DNA of 29,958 nucleotides, taken from assembly GCA_001579985.1 (NCBI GenBank), contig LRSR01002630.1:1-29958 (forward strand), in the 5' to 3' direction. The notes under the pieces are model-generated. The model searched no databases. It was not told the origin of the DNA and saw only the letters and a list, made by a program, of their open reading frames with translations. Shown piece by piece: positions 29,713-29,958 of this stretch (positions within the stretch are counted from its first letter, which is position 1; each line of letters begins with the position of its first letter). The position numbers and the translations under genes are program-made. The stretch is from Hypsibius dujardini. Its lineage: Eukaryota > Tardigrada > Eutardigrada > Parachela > Hypsibiidae.

Positions 29713-29910
29713 ATGAAGTTTCTGAGCCTGTTCCTCCTCTCCGTATGCTTGTTGGCCGCAATCAGCATTGGGACGGCGTACGGCTGGACTCACAACGTCC
29801 CTTGTGACGTGGACTGCGGTAGAAGCATAGCTGAGCAGGACCAGTGCTGCCGTGCTCATGGATTCAGCGGAGGACACTGCCATGGTGGATCCTGGAGTTG
29901 GTGCCACTAA
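29713..29910 (+). CDS. Diapausin-like secreted six-cysteine peptide, diverged (unit 3, right arm)
   Basis: 65 residues, ATG 29713, TAA 29908-29910; the 5'UTR intron is 29586-29693, so the in-frame ATG at 29668 is intronic. The signal peptide is like the other copies but with Gly for Glu20. The mature part starts WTHNVPCDVDCGRSIAEQDQ and ends GGHCHGGSWSWCH. All six cysteines and CCRAHG are kept. Relative to the 15215 copy it has about nine substitutions, several changing charge or adding His/Trp (Leu to Trp, Asp to Gly, Asn to Asp, Ser to His, Arg to His). It is the most divergent intact copy in the window. Probably a secreted defence peptide; function not shown. Confidence 0.86.
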   Translation: MKFLSLFLLSVCLLAAISIGTAYGWTHNVPCDVDCGRSIAEQDQCCRAHGFSGGHCHGGSWSWCH

Positions 29911-29958
29911 TGGAATAATTAAGCTTGAATTGCTTTTTGAAGTCTCTCCCTTAAATTT

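Overview
The window is eukaryotic, invertebrate nuclear DNA. Genes are split by short GT-AG introns (57 to 110 bp), with occasional introns of about 0.4 to 1.5 kb. Spaces and introns are filled with transposon remnants, solo LTRs, MITEs, microsatellites and a decamer minisatellite. The host genes (receptor-type tyrosine kinase, M13 neprilysin-like peptidase, kinesin-6-like motor) are metazoan. Several short secreted six-cysteine peptides match the diapausin (diapause-specific peptide) pattern, which is best known from insects. This suggests an arthropod or other ecdysozoan; I cannot name the species.

Layout. 1-1506 (+): 3' part of a tyrosine kinase gene, four exons covering almost the whole kinase domain. 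2356-8913 (-): a 12-exon M13 metallopeptidase whose splice phases all agree, with a possible further 5' exon at 9034-9273. It is tail-to-tail with the kinase. A Tc1/mariner-type MITE and a Tigger-like helix-turn-helix fragment lie in its introns. 9.9-14.1 kb: solo LTR, dispersed repeats (called here B, E, F, D), a CAGA microsatellite, one kinesin-6-like exon (-, 11821-11998) and a 480-bp array of 10-bp units. 14.1-15.4 kb: a large palindrome carrying two diapausin-like genes head to head. 15.5-18.4 kb: repeat E interrupted by a solo LTR and a small MITE, repeat F, a dead PAN/apple-like pseudogene, and another MITE. 19.5-21.9 kb: a nonsense-mutated diapausin copy and a second palindrome with one live arm. 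22-25 kb: repeats R and D, microsatellite, and the start of a kinesin-6-like gene (-). 25.5-28.8 kb: inverted B, E, then a three-level nest (Tigger-like element in a solo LTR in repeat R). 28.9-29.9 kb: a third diapausin palindrome with one live arm.

The most notable structure is the set of three palindromic diapausin units. Each has a mirrored core promoter region with TATA boxes pointing outward, a mirrored 5'UTR intron and, in the complete unit, two intact coding regions. In unit 3 the two arms share differences that units 1 and 2 lack, which points to arm-to-arm homogenisation. Because repeats are present in several copies, empty sites can be read directly for two LTR insertions, the Tigger-like element and one MITE.

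Main limits: no searches were run, exon borders come from GT-AG sites, phase and family resemblance, and the kinesin gene cannot be completed within the window because no P-loop exon was found.
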